From assembly GCF_013141865.1 (NCBI RefSeq), contig NZ_RCST01000001.1, positions 310,001-374,000 on the forward strand: a stretch of 64,000 bases of DNA, in the 5' to 3' direction. The stretch's first letter is position 1. Each line of letters opens with the position of its first letter. Positions 9,968 to 18,374 of this stretch are shown one piece after another. The stretch is from Methylomonas sp. ZR1. GTDB taxonomy: Bacteria > Pseudomonadota > Gammaproteobacteria > Methylococcales > Methylomonadaceae. Position numbers and translations under genes: made by a program. A model generated the notes under the pieces. It was not told the origin of the DNA and did not search any database. It saw only the letters and a list, made by a program, of their open reading frames with translations.

Positions 9968-10945
9968 CTAGGCGGCTCGTGGTGTCAGCAAATTGAAAGA
10001 GGCGTTGACGAGCGCGAGTTGCCGCGCAGCGTGTTGGGCTTGGTTAATTGCAGTCTTTTGGTCGGCAGGCAGATTGCCGAGATGATCGAAATACCAGCCG
10101 ATGTGCTTGCGGGCGATTCTAACACCACTGTCGTTGCCATAAAAACTGTATAAATTTTCCAGGTGCCGGTTGATAACGGCTTTGATGTCGGTCAAGCTAA
10201 GTGGTGAATATGTCGTGTTGCTGAGATGGGCGACTAGGTCATTAAATATCCAGGGTTTGCCTTGCGCCGCTCGCCCTATCATCACCGCGTCGGCTCCCGT
10301 ATATGCCAATACCTCACTGGCTTTAGCGGGGCTATCGATATCGCCGTTTGCGATAATCGGAATACTGATACTTTGTTTGACCTGTTTGATGGTGTCGTAC
10401 TCAGCATGTCCGGAAAATTTACAGGCTCGGCTGCGCCCGTGGATGGTGAGCGCTTGAATGCCGCAGCTCTCAGCAATCTTGGCGATGGTCGGCGCGTTTC
10501 TATTGGCTAAGTCCCAGCCGGTACGAATCTTGAGGGTTACCGGGATTTCCACGGCATTGATTACCGCGTCTAAAATTTTAGCTACTAATGACTCATTTTT
10601 CATTAGCGCTGAACCCGCCGCCACCGAGCACACTTTTTTTGCCGGGCAGCCCATGTTAATGTCGATAATCTGGGCGCCTCGGTCCTGATTCAATTTGGCC
10701 GCTTCAGCCATTTGCCGAGGGTCGGTACCCAAAATTTGCACCGAGCGCAGGCTAATGTCGCCGTTGTAATCGAGCTTTTTCAGGGTGCGCGGGTGGTGCT
10801 GCAAGCTGCGATTTGAAATCACCATTTCCGACACCGTGAGGCCCGCTCCAAATTCGCTGCAGATTTGCCGAAACGGCGCGTCTGTAATGCCTGCCATAGG
10901 CGCTAGTAATACTGGGTTGGGAAGTTCGTAAGGGCCAATTCGCAT
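9968..10945 (-). CDS. dusB: tRNA-dihydrouridine synthase B
   Basis: 325 residues. It has the FMN TIM-barrel of Dus enzymes: LLAPMAGITDAPFR near the N-terminus, DINMGCPAKKVC with the catalytic Cys, KIRTGWD, TIHGR and IANGDI. It reduces uridine in the tRNA D-loop. It is the first gene of the operon leading into fis and purHD. Confidence 0.96.
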   Translation of the reverse strand: MRIGPYELPNPVLLAPMAGITDAPFRQICSEFGAGLTVSEMVISNRSLQHHPRTLKKLDYNGDISLRSVQILGTDPRQMAEAAKLNQDRGAQIIDINMGCPAKKVCSVAAGSALMKNESLVAKILDAVINAVEIPVTLKIRTGWDLANRNAPTIAKIAESCGIQALTIHGRSRACKFSGHAEYDTIKQVKQSISIPIIANGDIDSPAKASEVLAYTGADAVMIGRAAQGKPWIFNDLVAHLSNTTYSPLSLTDIKAVINRHLENLYSFYGNDSGVRIARKHIGWYFDHLGNLPADQKTAINQAQHAARQLALVNASFNLLTPRAA

Positions 10946-11227
10946 GAAAAGCCAAGCTAGTCGAAAAAGGCGGCAAATGATACCCGAAAACGCGCGGATT
11001 AACGATGGCTGAAAGAAAGTTCTTGAAAATCGTTGTTAGCGTTGATTTGGGAGTAAGTCCTGAGTATTAGTTTGGCGTTTAAATCTCCTGTGACTATTAT
11101 CGCCACGAAATCCACGGATGAAGTAGAAGCGTAGACAATCGGCGAGATTTCCAGATTCGTTGAAGAGGATTGCATCGCTTGCCTGCGATGAAGTAGTCTT
11201 GGCCGAACAATTATGGAGTGAGATTCA
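10946..11227. other. Intergenic region, divergent dusB and cysC
   Basis: This 282-base stretch must hold promoters for both directions. I see no strong -35/-10 pair. A GGAG site stands about 10 nt before the cysC ATG. A weak 6-bp hairpin (CATCGC/GCGATG) lies near 11175-11190. Confidence 0.4.
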
Positions 11228-11851
11228 ATGGATAAACAAAGCTCAAATACTGTTTGGCATCATGCCACCGTAACACGTAGCCGCCGAGAAATTTTAAACG
11301 GGCACAAATCGGCCATTCTGTGGTTTACCGGTTTATCCGGGGCAGGCAAGTCAACTTTGGCTCATGCCGTCGAGGAGCGGTTGTACCAATTAAAGTGTCG
11401 AACGTTTGTGTTGGATGGCGATAACGTTCGCCAAGGCTTATGTGGCGATCTGGGGTTTAGTCATCAAGACCGGCAGGAGAATATCCGTAGAATTGCCGAA
11501 GTCGCCAAATTGATGCTGGAAGCCGGTACGATAGCGTTAACTGCCTTTATTTCGCCCTTCCGGGCTGAACGGCAATATGCGCGAAATTTGGTACCGCACG
11601 GCGATTTTATTGAAATTTACTGCAACTGCGATTTGTCCGTGTGTGAACAGCGGGATGTAAAAGGTCTATATAAAAAAGCGCGGCAAGGCGATATTAAGCT
11701 ATTCACCGGCATATCTTCTCCTTATGAAGTGCCGGAAAACCCCGAGATGATAGTAGGTACCGGAACGTATGAGTTGGAAGCCTGTGTCGACCAAGTCATG
11801 AGCATGCTCGAGCAGCGCGGTGTTATCGCCTCTACTAAAGGCGAAATGTAA
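11228..11851 (+). CDS. cysC: Adenylyl-sulfate kinase
   Basis: 207 residues, a stand-alone CysC. The P-loop GLSGAGKST (about residue 36), [23 protein letters not shown] and [11 protein letters not shown] are APS-kinase hallmarks. It phosphorylates adenylyl sulfate to PAPS. No cysDN or cysH is nearby. The adjoining genes are a DHH phosphoesterase (1 nt away) and membrane proteins, so a role in PAPS supply for sulfation rather than assimilation is possible. That role is inference. Confidence 0.93.
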   Translation: MDKQSSNTVWHHATVTRSRREILNGHKSAILWFTGLSGAGKSTLAHAVEERLYQLKCRTFVLDGDNVRQGLCGDLGFSHQDRQENIRRIAEVAKLMLEAGTIALTAFISPFRAERQYARNLVPHGDFIEIYCNCDLSVCEQRDVKGLYKKARQGDIKLFTGISSPYEVPENPEMIVGTGTYELEACVDQVMSMLEQRGVIASTKGEM

Positions 11852-11852
11852 A

Positions 11853-12806
11853 GTGAATATCGACGTATTTAATGGCGATGCAGATGGTATTTGTGCGTTG
11901 CTACAGTTGCGATTGGCTTTTCCCAAGGAGTCTGTGCTTGTTACTGGGGTCAAGCGCGACATTGGTTTATTAAGTCGAGTTTGCGCTGAGGCAGGCGATC
12001 AAGCAGTTGTGCTCGACATCTCTCTGGATAAGAATCGCGTACCGCTATGCGAGCTTCTTAATAAAGGTGTCAGTATTTTTTACATGGATCACCATTATTC
12101 AGGTGAAATTCCCGTTCACCAAGGTCTGACCCCTTTAATAAGCACTGATGCCAACGTTTGCACAAGTTTATTGATGAATATTTATTTGAAGCAACGCTTT
12201 GCCGAATGGGCTGTGACAGGGGCTTTTGGCGATAATTTGGATGCTTCGGCAAGAGAAGCCGCTAAGTTACTTAATTTAACGGCCCAAGAATTGCTTAAGC
12301 TACAGCAACTGGGAATCGCTATCAATTACAACGCTTACGGTGCGAGTATCGATGATCTATATTTTGCTCCGGATGAGCTCTATAGGCAGCTGGAAGGTTT
12401 TATATCGCCGTTTGACTTTATCCGGGATAAGGCGGAAATTTGTCAGCAATTATTTAATGGTTATAACGAGGATATGAGTCTAGCGGCGCAAGTTGATGCT
12501 GAATATCAGACCGACAGTATCTCGGTAGTTATTTTGCCTGATGAAAAGTGGGCAAGGCGGGTATCTGGTGTATGGGGAAATCAACTGGCTAATCAATATC
12601 CGAATAGGGCTCATGCAATCGTTAGCAACAATCAAAGAGGAGGCTATCAAATTAGCGTTAGAGCCCCGATAAATAATAAAGTTGGTGCCGATGTGTTATG
12701 TGCCTTATTTTCGGGTGGCGGTCGTAAGGCTGCGGCAGGTATTAATCATATTCCATACCAGCAGTTGACCAATTTTGTAGCGGCTTTTCAAAGCCAATAT
12801 CAATGA
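11853..12806 (+). CDS. DHH family phosphoesterase
   Basis: 317 residues from a GTG one base after the cysC stop. This start places the first DHH motif at the N-terminus as usual; a longer in-frame start would lie inside cysC. Motifs: I DVFNGDADG, II LDISLD, III MDHHYSG, IV GAFGDN, and a DHHA1-type GGGRKAAAGI near the end. Family members hydrolyse short oligonucleotides or pAp (NrnA type) or act on other phosphoesters. Coupling to cysC suggests pAp recycling, which is inferred. Signal peptide and membrane spans are absent. Confidence 0.85.
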   Translation: MNIDVFNGDADGICALLQLRLAFPKESVLVTGVKRDIGLLSRVCAEAGDQAVVLDISLDKNRVPLCELLNKGVSIFYMDHHYSGEIPVHQGLTPLISTDANVCTSLLMNIYLKQRFAEWAVTGAFGDNLDASAREAAKLLNLTAQELLKLQQLGIAINYNAYGASIDDLYFAPDELYRQLEGFISPFDFIRDKAEICQQLFNGYNEDMSLAAQVDAEYQTDSISVVILPDEKWARRVSGVWGNQLANQYPNRAHAIVSNNQRGGYQISVRAPINNKVGADVLCALFSGGGRKAAAGINHIPYQQLTNFVAAFQSQYQ

Positions 12807-12818
12807 GCCAAGTTTTTT

Positions 12819-15197
12819 GTGAAAAATAGCTTATTAATTGCTTGTGTTGTTTATACGATTTTTGTCGTTTACGGCAGTTTGGTGCCATGGCAATTTAATA
12901 GTATTTCGTTAAGCGATGCTTGGTTTCGTTTTCAGAATATTGAATATTTGACCCTGGGTATTGCGTCAAGAGCAGATTGGGTTGCCAATATTCTGCTATT
13001 TATACCGCTTGCCTTTCTTTGGCTGGGTACGCTTTCCCTAAAGCAACAATTTGTTGGTAGGTGTGTGTCGTCAGTTTTTGTATTGATAGTCAGTTTTTTG
13101 CTTTGTTCGACTATCGAATTTACTCAGTTATTTTTTCCTCCCAGAACGGTGTCGTTAAACGACATAATAGCCGAAACTTTGGGAGCCGCCATTGGTGTTT
13201 TTGCGTGGTGGGTTTTTGGTGGGAGATTTGCCAATTGGTTTGAAAATTGGCAAATAAATAAAAACAATTCAGTCCCCTATTTGCAAATCTATTTGGGGTG
13301 TATGTTTTTTTACAGCGTCATGCCGCTGGATTTAACCCTAAGTCCTGTTGAGTTTTATCATAAATGGCATGAAGGGCGCGTTATTCTACTGCCATTTTAT
13401 GGGTTAAAGGGAGAAGCTTTTCGAGATATATATGACTGCTTGTCTGATGTCATATTATGGATGCCAATTCCTTGGCTATGGTATAAGCTGAAACCTTTGA
13501 GTAAAGTTGATCTATTAAAAAGAGTTTTTTTCTCGGCAACTATAATTGAGTTTTTTCAGCTGTTTGTATATAGCAGGGTTACCGATGTTACGGATATTTT
13601 GCTTGCGTTGGTGGGCGGTTTTATTGGCGTGCAATTGATAACTTTAGGTTTAAATAGGCTTGCTTTGGTCGGAAGTGCTAGTGAGTTGAAAAGTTATCAT
13701 AGGTTCACTGTTTTGTATGCGTGTTTAGCGTATTTTTTATGGGTATTAGTTGTAGGATTTGTATTTTTGTACCCTTATGATTTTGAGTGGAGTTATATAA
13801 GACTTTCAACTTGGAGTGATAAGTTTCTTAGAGTGCCTTTTTATGCATATTATTATGGTACCGAATATAGGGCTGTTACAGAGGTTTTTCATAAAATTTT
13901 ATTTTTTATGCCTTTTGGTTTGATAGGGTATTCTTTTCAGTATTTTAATAGCCGTAATCAAGCAAGTATCATTATTTTGGCTGTAATAGTGATGACGGCT
14001 CTGAGTATTGAATTTGCACAATTGTTTTTGCCAAATAAAAATGTTGATATAACAGATGTTATTTTAGAATCTTTTGGAGGGTATCTCGGTTATTCGGTGG
14101 TCAAGCTGCTGCAACTTAATAGACCTGCTTTGCCGGAGCCTAAAAACAAGCTGGGAAATGAGGTTTTTTTTGCGATTTCAAGGGGGCAGGCTAATTTTGC
14201 TGAAGGCTCGGCTTCCGTGAGTCGTCCAAGAAATATTACGAGCTATACAAGTGGGATTCCCCTATTTTTGCTGGCAGTGGGGTCTGTATTTGTGACTTTG
14301 GGTGTGCTGATATTTGTCAGTGGCTCTGAGGCTATGCCTTACAATGTGAGGGAGTTATTTTCGAAAGAATACCGAATCATCAGTGCTTTAGGCATAGCTG
14401 TATTGATTTATTGGTGCTTTGCATATCCGCTATTCTCTTTGATGAATATTTTGAAAAACGGTAGGGGAGAAGTTTTTTTTTATGCTCGTTTTTTAGCGGT
14501 ACATACTCTGATAGCGTGGATGTTGGTAAGGGTTATTGTTCCCCTTGAAAGTATACATGATGTGTTGGGCTCTCCAATTTTGAGTATCCCCGCAGAGCTA
14601 GAGCTAGCGTTTCGGTTTTTAGGTTTGTTTGGTGTATATTCATTAATCGCATTGACAGCCACTCATGCGGCGCTTTTTTGGGTGGTTTCAACTCGGCAGT
14701 TGGTGCGGCTTTTCGTTTTAGGCTTCTTTTGGATATTATCGTTACTGCCGTTTGGGTATTGGGTCGTGGTTATTGAAGCTGCGACGGATAACCTAACAGA
14801 GTTAATGACCAATAGTGGATATTCTTTCGCGGTCATCTGTATTGGTATTTATTTTTTTCTGGTCGGTTGGCTAGGTTCGTCCATTTTATTTTTAACAGTT
14901 TTTAATAATCGGCGCATTATTGTTGTCGGATTTTTATTTATAACTTCTTTTCCATTAGGCTATCAGTTGTTAAGTTGGGGAACGGAGCAGTTTATTCTAA
15001 AGTATGATGCTGTTTTTTCAGCTATGCAATTTTTGTTAAGTACTGATAGAAGTCATTTAATTTCAGGCGATATATTAATGGCGCGTTTTTTTATGGCGCA
15101 CTTTGGACTGGTTTTATTGGTTTTTATGGCTCAAATCCCGCTGTGTATGATTTTTCGTAAAGTGGTTGCGTCAAAATATTCAGCGAAGCCCATGTAA
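12819..15197 (+). CDS. Multi-span membrane protein with three VanZ-like units
   Basis: 792 residues starting at GTG, with only a weak ribosome site. Three VanZ-like units lie in tandem, at about residues 5-115, 155-270 and 305-415. Each ends in a related motif: IEFTQLFFPPRTVSLNDII, IEFFQLFVYSRVTDVTDIL and IEFAQLFLPNKNVDITDVI. The last 320 residues are another multi-span domain I do not recognise. VanZ proteins are often found in EPS/exosortase loci, with unclear biochemistry. The gene is markedly AT-rich compared with the rest of the window, suggesting transfer. Confidence 0.8.
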   Translation: MKNSLLIACVVYTIFVVYGSLVPWQFNSISLSDAWFRFQNIEYLTLGIASRADWVANILLFIPLAFLWLGTLSLKQQFVGRCVSSVFVLIVSFLLCSTIEFTQLFFPPRTVSLNDIIAETLGAAIGVFAWWVFGGRFANWFENWQINKNNSVPYLQIYLGCMFFYSVMPLDLTLSPVEFYHKWHEGRVILLPFYGLKGEAFRDIYDCLSDVILWMPIPWLWYKLKPLSKVDLLKRVFFSATIIEFFQLFVYSRVTDVTDILLALVGGFIGVQLITLGLNRLALVGSASELKSYHRFTVLYACLAYFLWVLVVGFVFLYPYDFEWSYIRLSTWSDKFLRVPFYAYYYGTEYRAVTEVFHKILFFMPFGLIGYSFQYFNSRNQASIIILAVIVMTALSIEFAQLFLPNKNVDITDVILESFGGYLGYSVVKLLQLNRPALPEPKNKLGNEVFFAISRGQANFAEGSASVSRPRNITSYTSGIPLFLLAVGSVFVTLGVLIFVSGSEAMPYNVRELFSKEYRIISALGIAVLIYWCFAYPLFSLMNILKNGRGEVFFYARFLAVHTLIAWMLVRVIVPLESIHDVLGSPILSIPAELELAFRFLGLFGVYSLIALTATHAALFWVVSTRQLVRLFVLGFFWILSLLPFGYWVVVIEAATDNLTELMTNSGYSFAVICIGIYFFLVGWLGSSILFLTVFNNRRIIVVGFLFITSFPLGYQLLSWGTEQFILKYDAVFSAMQFLLSTDRSHLISGDILMARFFMAHFGLVLLVFMAQIPLCMIFRKVVASKYSAKPM

Positions 15198-15294
15198 CGA
15201 AGTGCTTAGTGGTGTTTTAGTTTTTCAGATGGCTATTTTAGTTTTTATTATGTTTTTTAAATTGATACGTATTTATGCGCTTGGGTAGTCTTGC

Positions 15295-16173
15295 ATGATA
15301 TTTAGAGCTTTTCCATTCGCAATTGTGCTGACGGCATTATTGAGTATGTTCTTTACTAATGTGGTTGCGATGGGTGTCCAGGCTGAGCTTGTCGTAGATG
15401 ACGTTAACGTGAAAGACGACAAAGAGAAGACTCAAACAGCTTCAGATGGAGTTAAAGATATACTAAGTTCGGTTGATCTTAAAAAAGATATTGCTAAAAT
15501 TCATAGTCATGAAATAGCTGTCCAAAATATCAGGGCCAAGGTTTCTCCAGACGAATTGGCTGTTGACGATTCTTCGATCTCACGACCTATATTTCGACAG
15601 CAGGAAAACATTAATAAATCTGCGCAGTTTTCCTTCTTTGTTCCAGATTTTTCTGATGCCGATTTGGTTAGGGGGAGGGGTGGCTATAATTACTCCGATG
15701 ATGTATTTTCCTCTAAAAAACTCCTAGACGAACTACGGGATAGTCTTGGGGAAGGAATATATAGCAAATTAGTTTGGACCTATTACGATCTCAAAGACCT
15801 TGACAGCAGGATATATGCGAGCATGGTCGGGTATGATTTAAGTGGCAGTAATTTGTTGGGAAAATTACAACAGTTTATCGGGGTGGATGAGAATTTGAAT
15901 GCTATGATAGTTTTCAAGAGCACTATTGGAATAACTCCTAAACCTGAGGGTGCTGGTGATAGGATAAATCAAGATTCTGGTAGAAATTCTAAGGTTATAC
16001 TTGACTTCTCTCAACGTAATTTCGCCAGAAAAGAAGAGGTTGATACTGGGCGACTTCAATATATTTTAAAATACTTGACGATAAAGAATTTTGTATACAG
16101 CTTATTGGCATTAATGGGGTTTGGTTCGGTTTGGCGGATGTTTAGGTTTTTTGTTAAACAAGATTTAAGATAA
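15295..16173 (+). CDS. Secreted or membrane-anchored protein, unknown
   Basis: 292 residues. The N-terminal hydrophobic segment (residues 4-25) looks like a signal peptide or anchor. The middle is polar and Asp/Lys-rich, followed by a tract FFVPDFSDADLVRGRGG. A C-terminal hydrophobic span (about 266-283) is followed by a short basic tail FVKQDLR, a layout like a sorting signal but with no PEP motif. I recognise no family. It follows the VanZ-like gene by 97 bp on the same strand and is also AT-rich. It may be the substrate or partner of that membrane protein (inference). Confidence 0.65.
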   Translation: MIFRAFPFAIVLTALLSMFFTNVVAMGVQAELVVDDVNVKDDKEKTQTASDGVKDILSSVDLKKDIAKIHSHEIAVQNIRAKVSPDELAVDDSSISRPIFRQQENINKSAQFSFFVPDFSDADLVRGRGGYNYSDDVFSSKKLLDELRDSLGEGIYSKLVWTYYDLKDLDSRIYASMVGYDLSGSNLLGKLQQFIGVDENLNAMIVFKSTIGITPKPEGAGDRINQDSGRNSKVILDFSQRNFARKEEVDTGRLQYILKYLTIKNFVYSLLALMGFGSVWRMFRFFVKQDLR

Positions 16174-16270
16174 CTGCTCCTAAAAAACATCCTGATTACC
16201 CATAAACCTCAGCAACTTTGAGGCCTCCTGCAAGTCCAACGAAAGCCCCAACCTGACTGGAGATCGTGCC

Positions 16271-16506
16271 ATGAAAAAGAACCCGGTCCAATTTCAAAAG
16301 GGCTTCAGTTTGATGGATTTCCTGAAGCGCTACGGTACCGAAAGCCAATGCGCCGAAGCCCTATTTCAGGCGCGATAGCCCTCGGGTTTTCAATGTCCAC
16401 GTTGTGGTGGCGGTAGTTATAGCGTGGTCAAGACCCGTCATCTCTATCAATGTACGACCTGTCATCATCAAACGTCGCTGACTAGCGGGACACTGAAATG
16501 GTTTAA
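16271..16506 (+). pseudogene. IS1595-family transposase, N-terminal remnant
   Basis: The frame from ATG 16271 encodes an IS1595-type start (MKKNPVQFQKGFSLMDF..RYGTESQCAEALFQAR). An in-frame TAG at 16376-16378 then stands where the family has Trp, and the frame continues into the zinc ribbon (CPRCGG...CTTCHHQTSLTSGT). It is cut off at the left end of an IS3 element. It is therefore both nonsense-mutated and truncated. Confidence 0.8.
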
Positions 16507-16851
16507 TGAAGCCGGACACTTCTAAAAGCAGACTTTATACTGTTATTAGAGGTAAGCATGACAAACGAAAAACAACACAACCGACCCAAATATAGTTTGG
16601 AATTCAGGCAAGATGCCGCCAAGCTAGTTTTGGAGAAAGGCTATAGTCAGCAACAAGCAGCCGATCATTTGGGCGTATCGCTAAGTGCGATGGGACGCTG
16701 GGTTCGGGCGGAACGCAAGCCCTCGGCGACTGACGCGACGATGAAAAAAAACAGCGTAAACTTGGGAGAGCATGACAAATTGATTCGCTTGCGCAAGGAA
16801 AATGAACAGTTGCGGATGGAGCGCGAAATATTAAAAAAGGCGGCCGTCTTT

Positions 16852-16869
16852 TATGCCCCAGAGGGTATC
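16852..16869 (-). repeat. Short dispersed repeat, copy A (18 bp, variant)
   Basis: TATGCCCCAGAGGGTATC inserted between two TTT codons of orfA. Its reverse complement GATACCCTCTGGGGCATA shares the TACCC..GGG.CA core with copies B-D. The insertion keeps the reading frame. Confidence 0.6.
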
Positions 16870-16887
16870 TTTGCGAAAGAAGCCGAA

Positions 16888-16904
16888 TACCCACAGGGCA
16901 CAAG
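16888..16904 (+). repeat. Short dispersed repeat, copy B (17 bp)
   Basis: TACCCACAGGGCACAAG, identical to copy C, sits between GAA and the expected TAA stop of IS3 orfA. Confidence 0.8.
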
Positions 16905-17443
16905 TAAAGTACGGGTTTATTCGAGAGCAAGAGAAGACGTATCCAGTGACCGTACTGTGTCGAGTGATGCAGGTGAGTACCAGCGCCTATTACGATTGGT
17001 TAAAAGCCCCGAAAGACGTTGATAAAGAGCAACAAGATCGAAAAATGGCCGAAACAGCCAGGCAGATTTTTGTCGACAATAAGCAGTGCTTTGGTTCGCG
17101 TCGCCTAGCCGATCGCTTGCAAAAGCAGGGATTTGCTGCGGGTCGTTTTAAAACCCGGCGACTCATGCGAGACTTGAGATTGCAGGTACGTTATCCCAAG
17201 CGATTTAAAGCGACGACCGACAGCAACCACAATGAGGCTATTTCACCCAATCGATTGGATCGGCAATTTCAAGTAGCCAAGCCTAATCAGGTGTGGACGA
17301 CCGATATCACCTATGTGTGGACGCTGCAGGGCTGGTTTTACGTTGCGGTGATCATTGATCTCTTTTCCCGCCAAGTCGTTGGCTGGGCGATTGACGATCA
17401 CATGCGCACATCGCTTTGCGTCAATGCCTTGCAAATGGCCTTC

Positions 17444-17460
17444 TACCCACAGGGCACAAG
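17444..17460 (+). repeat. Short dispersed repeat, copy C (17 bp)
   Basis: TACCCACAGGGCACAAG, identical to copy B and in the same orientation. It is inserted in orfB between TTC and TGG codons and causes a frameshift. Confidence 0.8.
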
Positions 17461-17624
17461 TGGCGGCGTAAGCCTCCGCCCGGCTTATTGCATCATTCCG
17501 ATCGAGGTAGCCAATATGCGAGCCGAGAATATCGTCAACATTTGGCCGTCATGAAGATGGTGTCAAACGGCGTTGAAAAGTTTCCAGTAAAGAGCGCCCA
17601 ATAGTTTCCAGTTAGGTCGTATGG

Positions 17625-18374
17625 TTATTGGTTTTCCACCACCTTTTTCCGTTGCTTAAATCGATAAGAATCGTTGCCGGTTTCTAAAATATCGCAGTGG
17701 TGAGTAATGCGATCCAGCAGCGCCGTAGTCATCTTGGCGTCGCCAAAAACCTGCACCCATTCTGCAAAGTTGAGGTTGGTGGTAATGATCAAGGACGTTT
17801 TCTCATACAGATGACTGATGAGGTGGAACAGCAAGGCACCGCCGGACGCTGGGAACGGTAAATACCCCAATTCGTCCAGGATGACGGCATCCATCAGCGT
17901 TAGCTGCTTGGCGAGGTTACCGGCTTTTCCTAGCTGTTTTTCCTTATCCAGTTGATTGACTAGATCGACCGCATTGTAAAAGCGAACCCGTTTGCCTTGA
18001 TGGATGGCGGCTATGCCAATGGCAGTGGCCAAGTGGGTTTTCCCTGTGCCGGTGCCGCCCACCAGGATCAGGTTGTAGGCTTGCTCCATAAAGTTTCCGG
18101 TGGCCAGTTGTTCGAGACGAGCTTGCGGCAAGGGCGTTTCCGACCAGTCAATCTGTAGCAAGTCTCGATGAATCGGGAATCGAGCCGCCTTGAGCTGATA
18201 GTTCAGGCTGCGCGCTTGGCGGTCGGCCTGCTCGGCGCTGATCAACCGATCCAGCCAGGCTTCCGGCATCACGGGTTTTTGCTGGCGACTGTATTCGGCT
18301 TGCCATTCACTCCAGGCCGCCGCCATGCCGAACAGATGTAACGTTTTGAGCTGGAGCGCGCGATCAATGGACAT
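17625..18374 (-). CDS. istB: IS21 helper ATPase IstB
   Basis: 249 residues from the ATG behind a GGAG site. The Walker [18 protein letters not shown] (about residue 97) and Walker [13 protein letters not shown] are typical of IstB, the DnaC-like AAA+ helper of IS21 transposition. It overlaps the end of istA by 11 bp, the usual coupled arrangement. The gene appears intact. Confidence 0.93.
   Translation of the reverse strand: MSIDRALQLKTLHLFGMAAAWSEWQAEYSRQQKPVMPEAWLDRLISAEQADRQARSLNYQLKAARFPIHRDLLQIDWSETPLPQARLEQLATGNFMEQAYNLILVGGTGTGKTHLATAIGIAAIHQGKRVRFYNAVDLVNQLDKEKQLGKAGNLAKQLTLMDAVILDELGYLPFPASGGALLFHLISHLYEKTSLIITTNLNFAEWVQVFGDAKMTTALLDRITHHCDILETGNDSYRFKQRKKVVENQ

Larger units (their letters stand above)
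16558..17022 (+). pseudogene. IS3 transposase OrfA with repeat insertions
   Basis: The N-terminus is a normal IS3 OrfA: helix-turn-helix (YSLEFRQDAAKLVLEKG, QQAADHLGVS) and a leucine-zipper RLRKENEQLRMEREILKKAAVF. After this an 18-bp in-frame insertion (16852-16869) splits the usual VFFAKEAE end. A 17-bp insertion (16888-16904) lies directly before the expected TAA, shifting the frame and adding about 38 spurious residues. Without the insertions OrfA would end at TAA 16905-16907. Confidence 0.8.
16507..17560 (+). mobile_element. IS3-family element, 3' truncated
   Basis: The left terminal repeat begins TGAAGCCGGACACTTCT at 16507, followed by orfA and orfB in the -1 frame arrangement. The element stops at 17560, where the IS21 terminal repeat begins, so the last part of orfB (with the final catalytic Glu) and the right end are gone. 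Three short repeat insertions lie inside it (16852, 16888, 17444). Confidence 0.85.
16853..17560 (+). pseudogene. IS3 transposase OrfB, frameshifted and truncated
   Basis: The DDE integrase core is readable (YGFIREQEKTYPVTVLCRV, YDWLKAP, VWTTDITYVW, VIIDLFSRQVVGW with the first two catalytic Asp). A 17-bp insertion at 17444-17460 shifts the frame. The native continuation (PPPGLLHHSDRGSQYAS) is then found in another frame up to the IS21 junction. The third catalytic residue lies in the lost part, so the gene is inactive. Confidence 0.85.

Noticed and set aside
12819..15197. VanZ-like gene as a teicoplanin resistance determinant
   Set aside because: VanZ homology alone is common in exopolysaccharide loci, and no other glycopeptide resistance gene is present.
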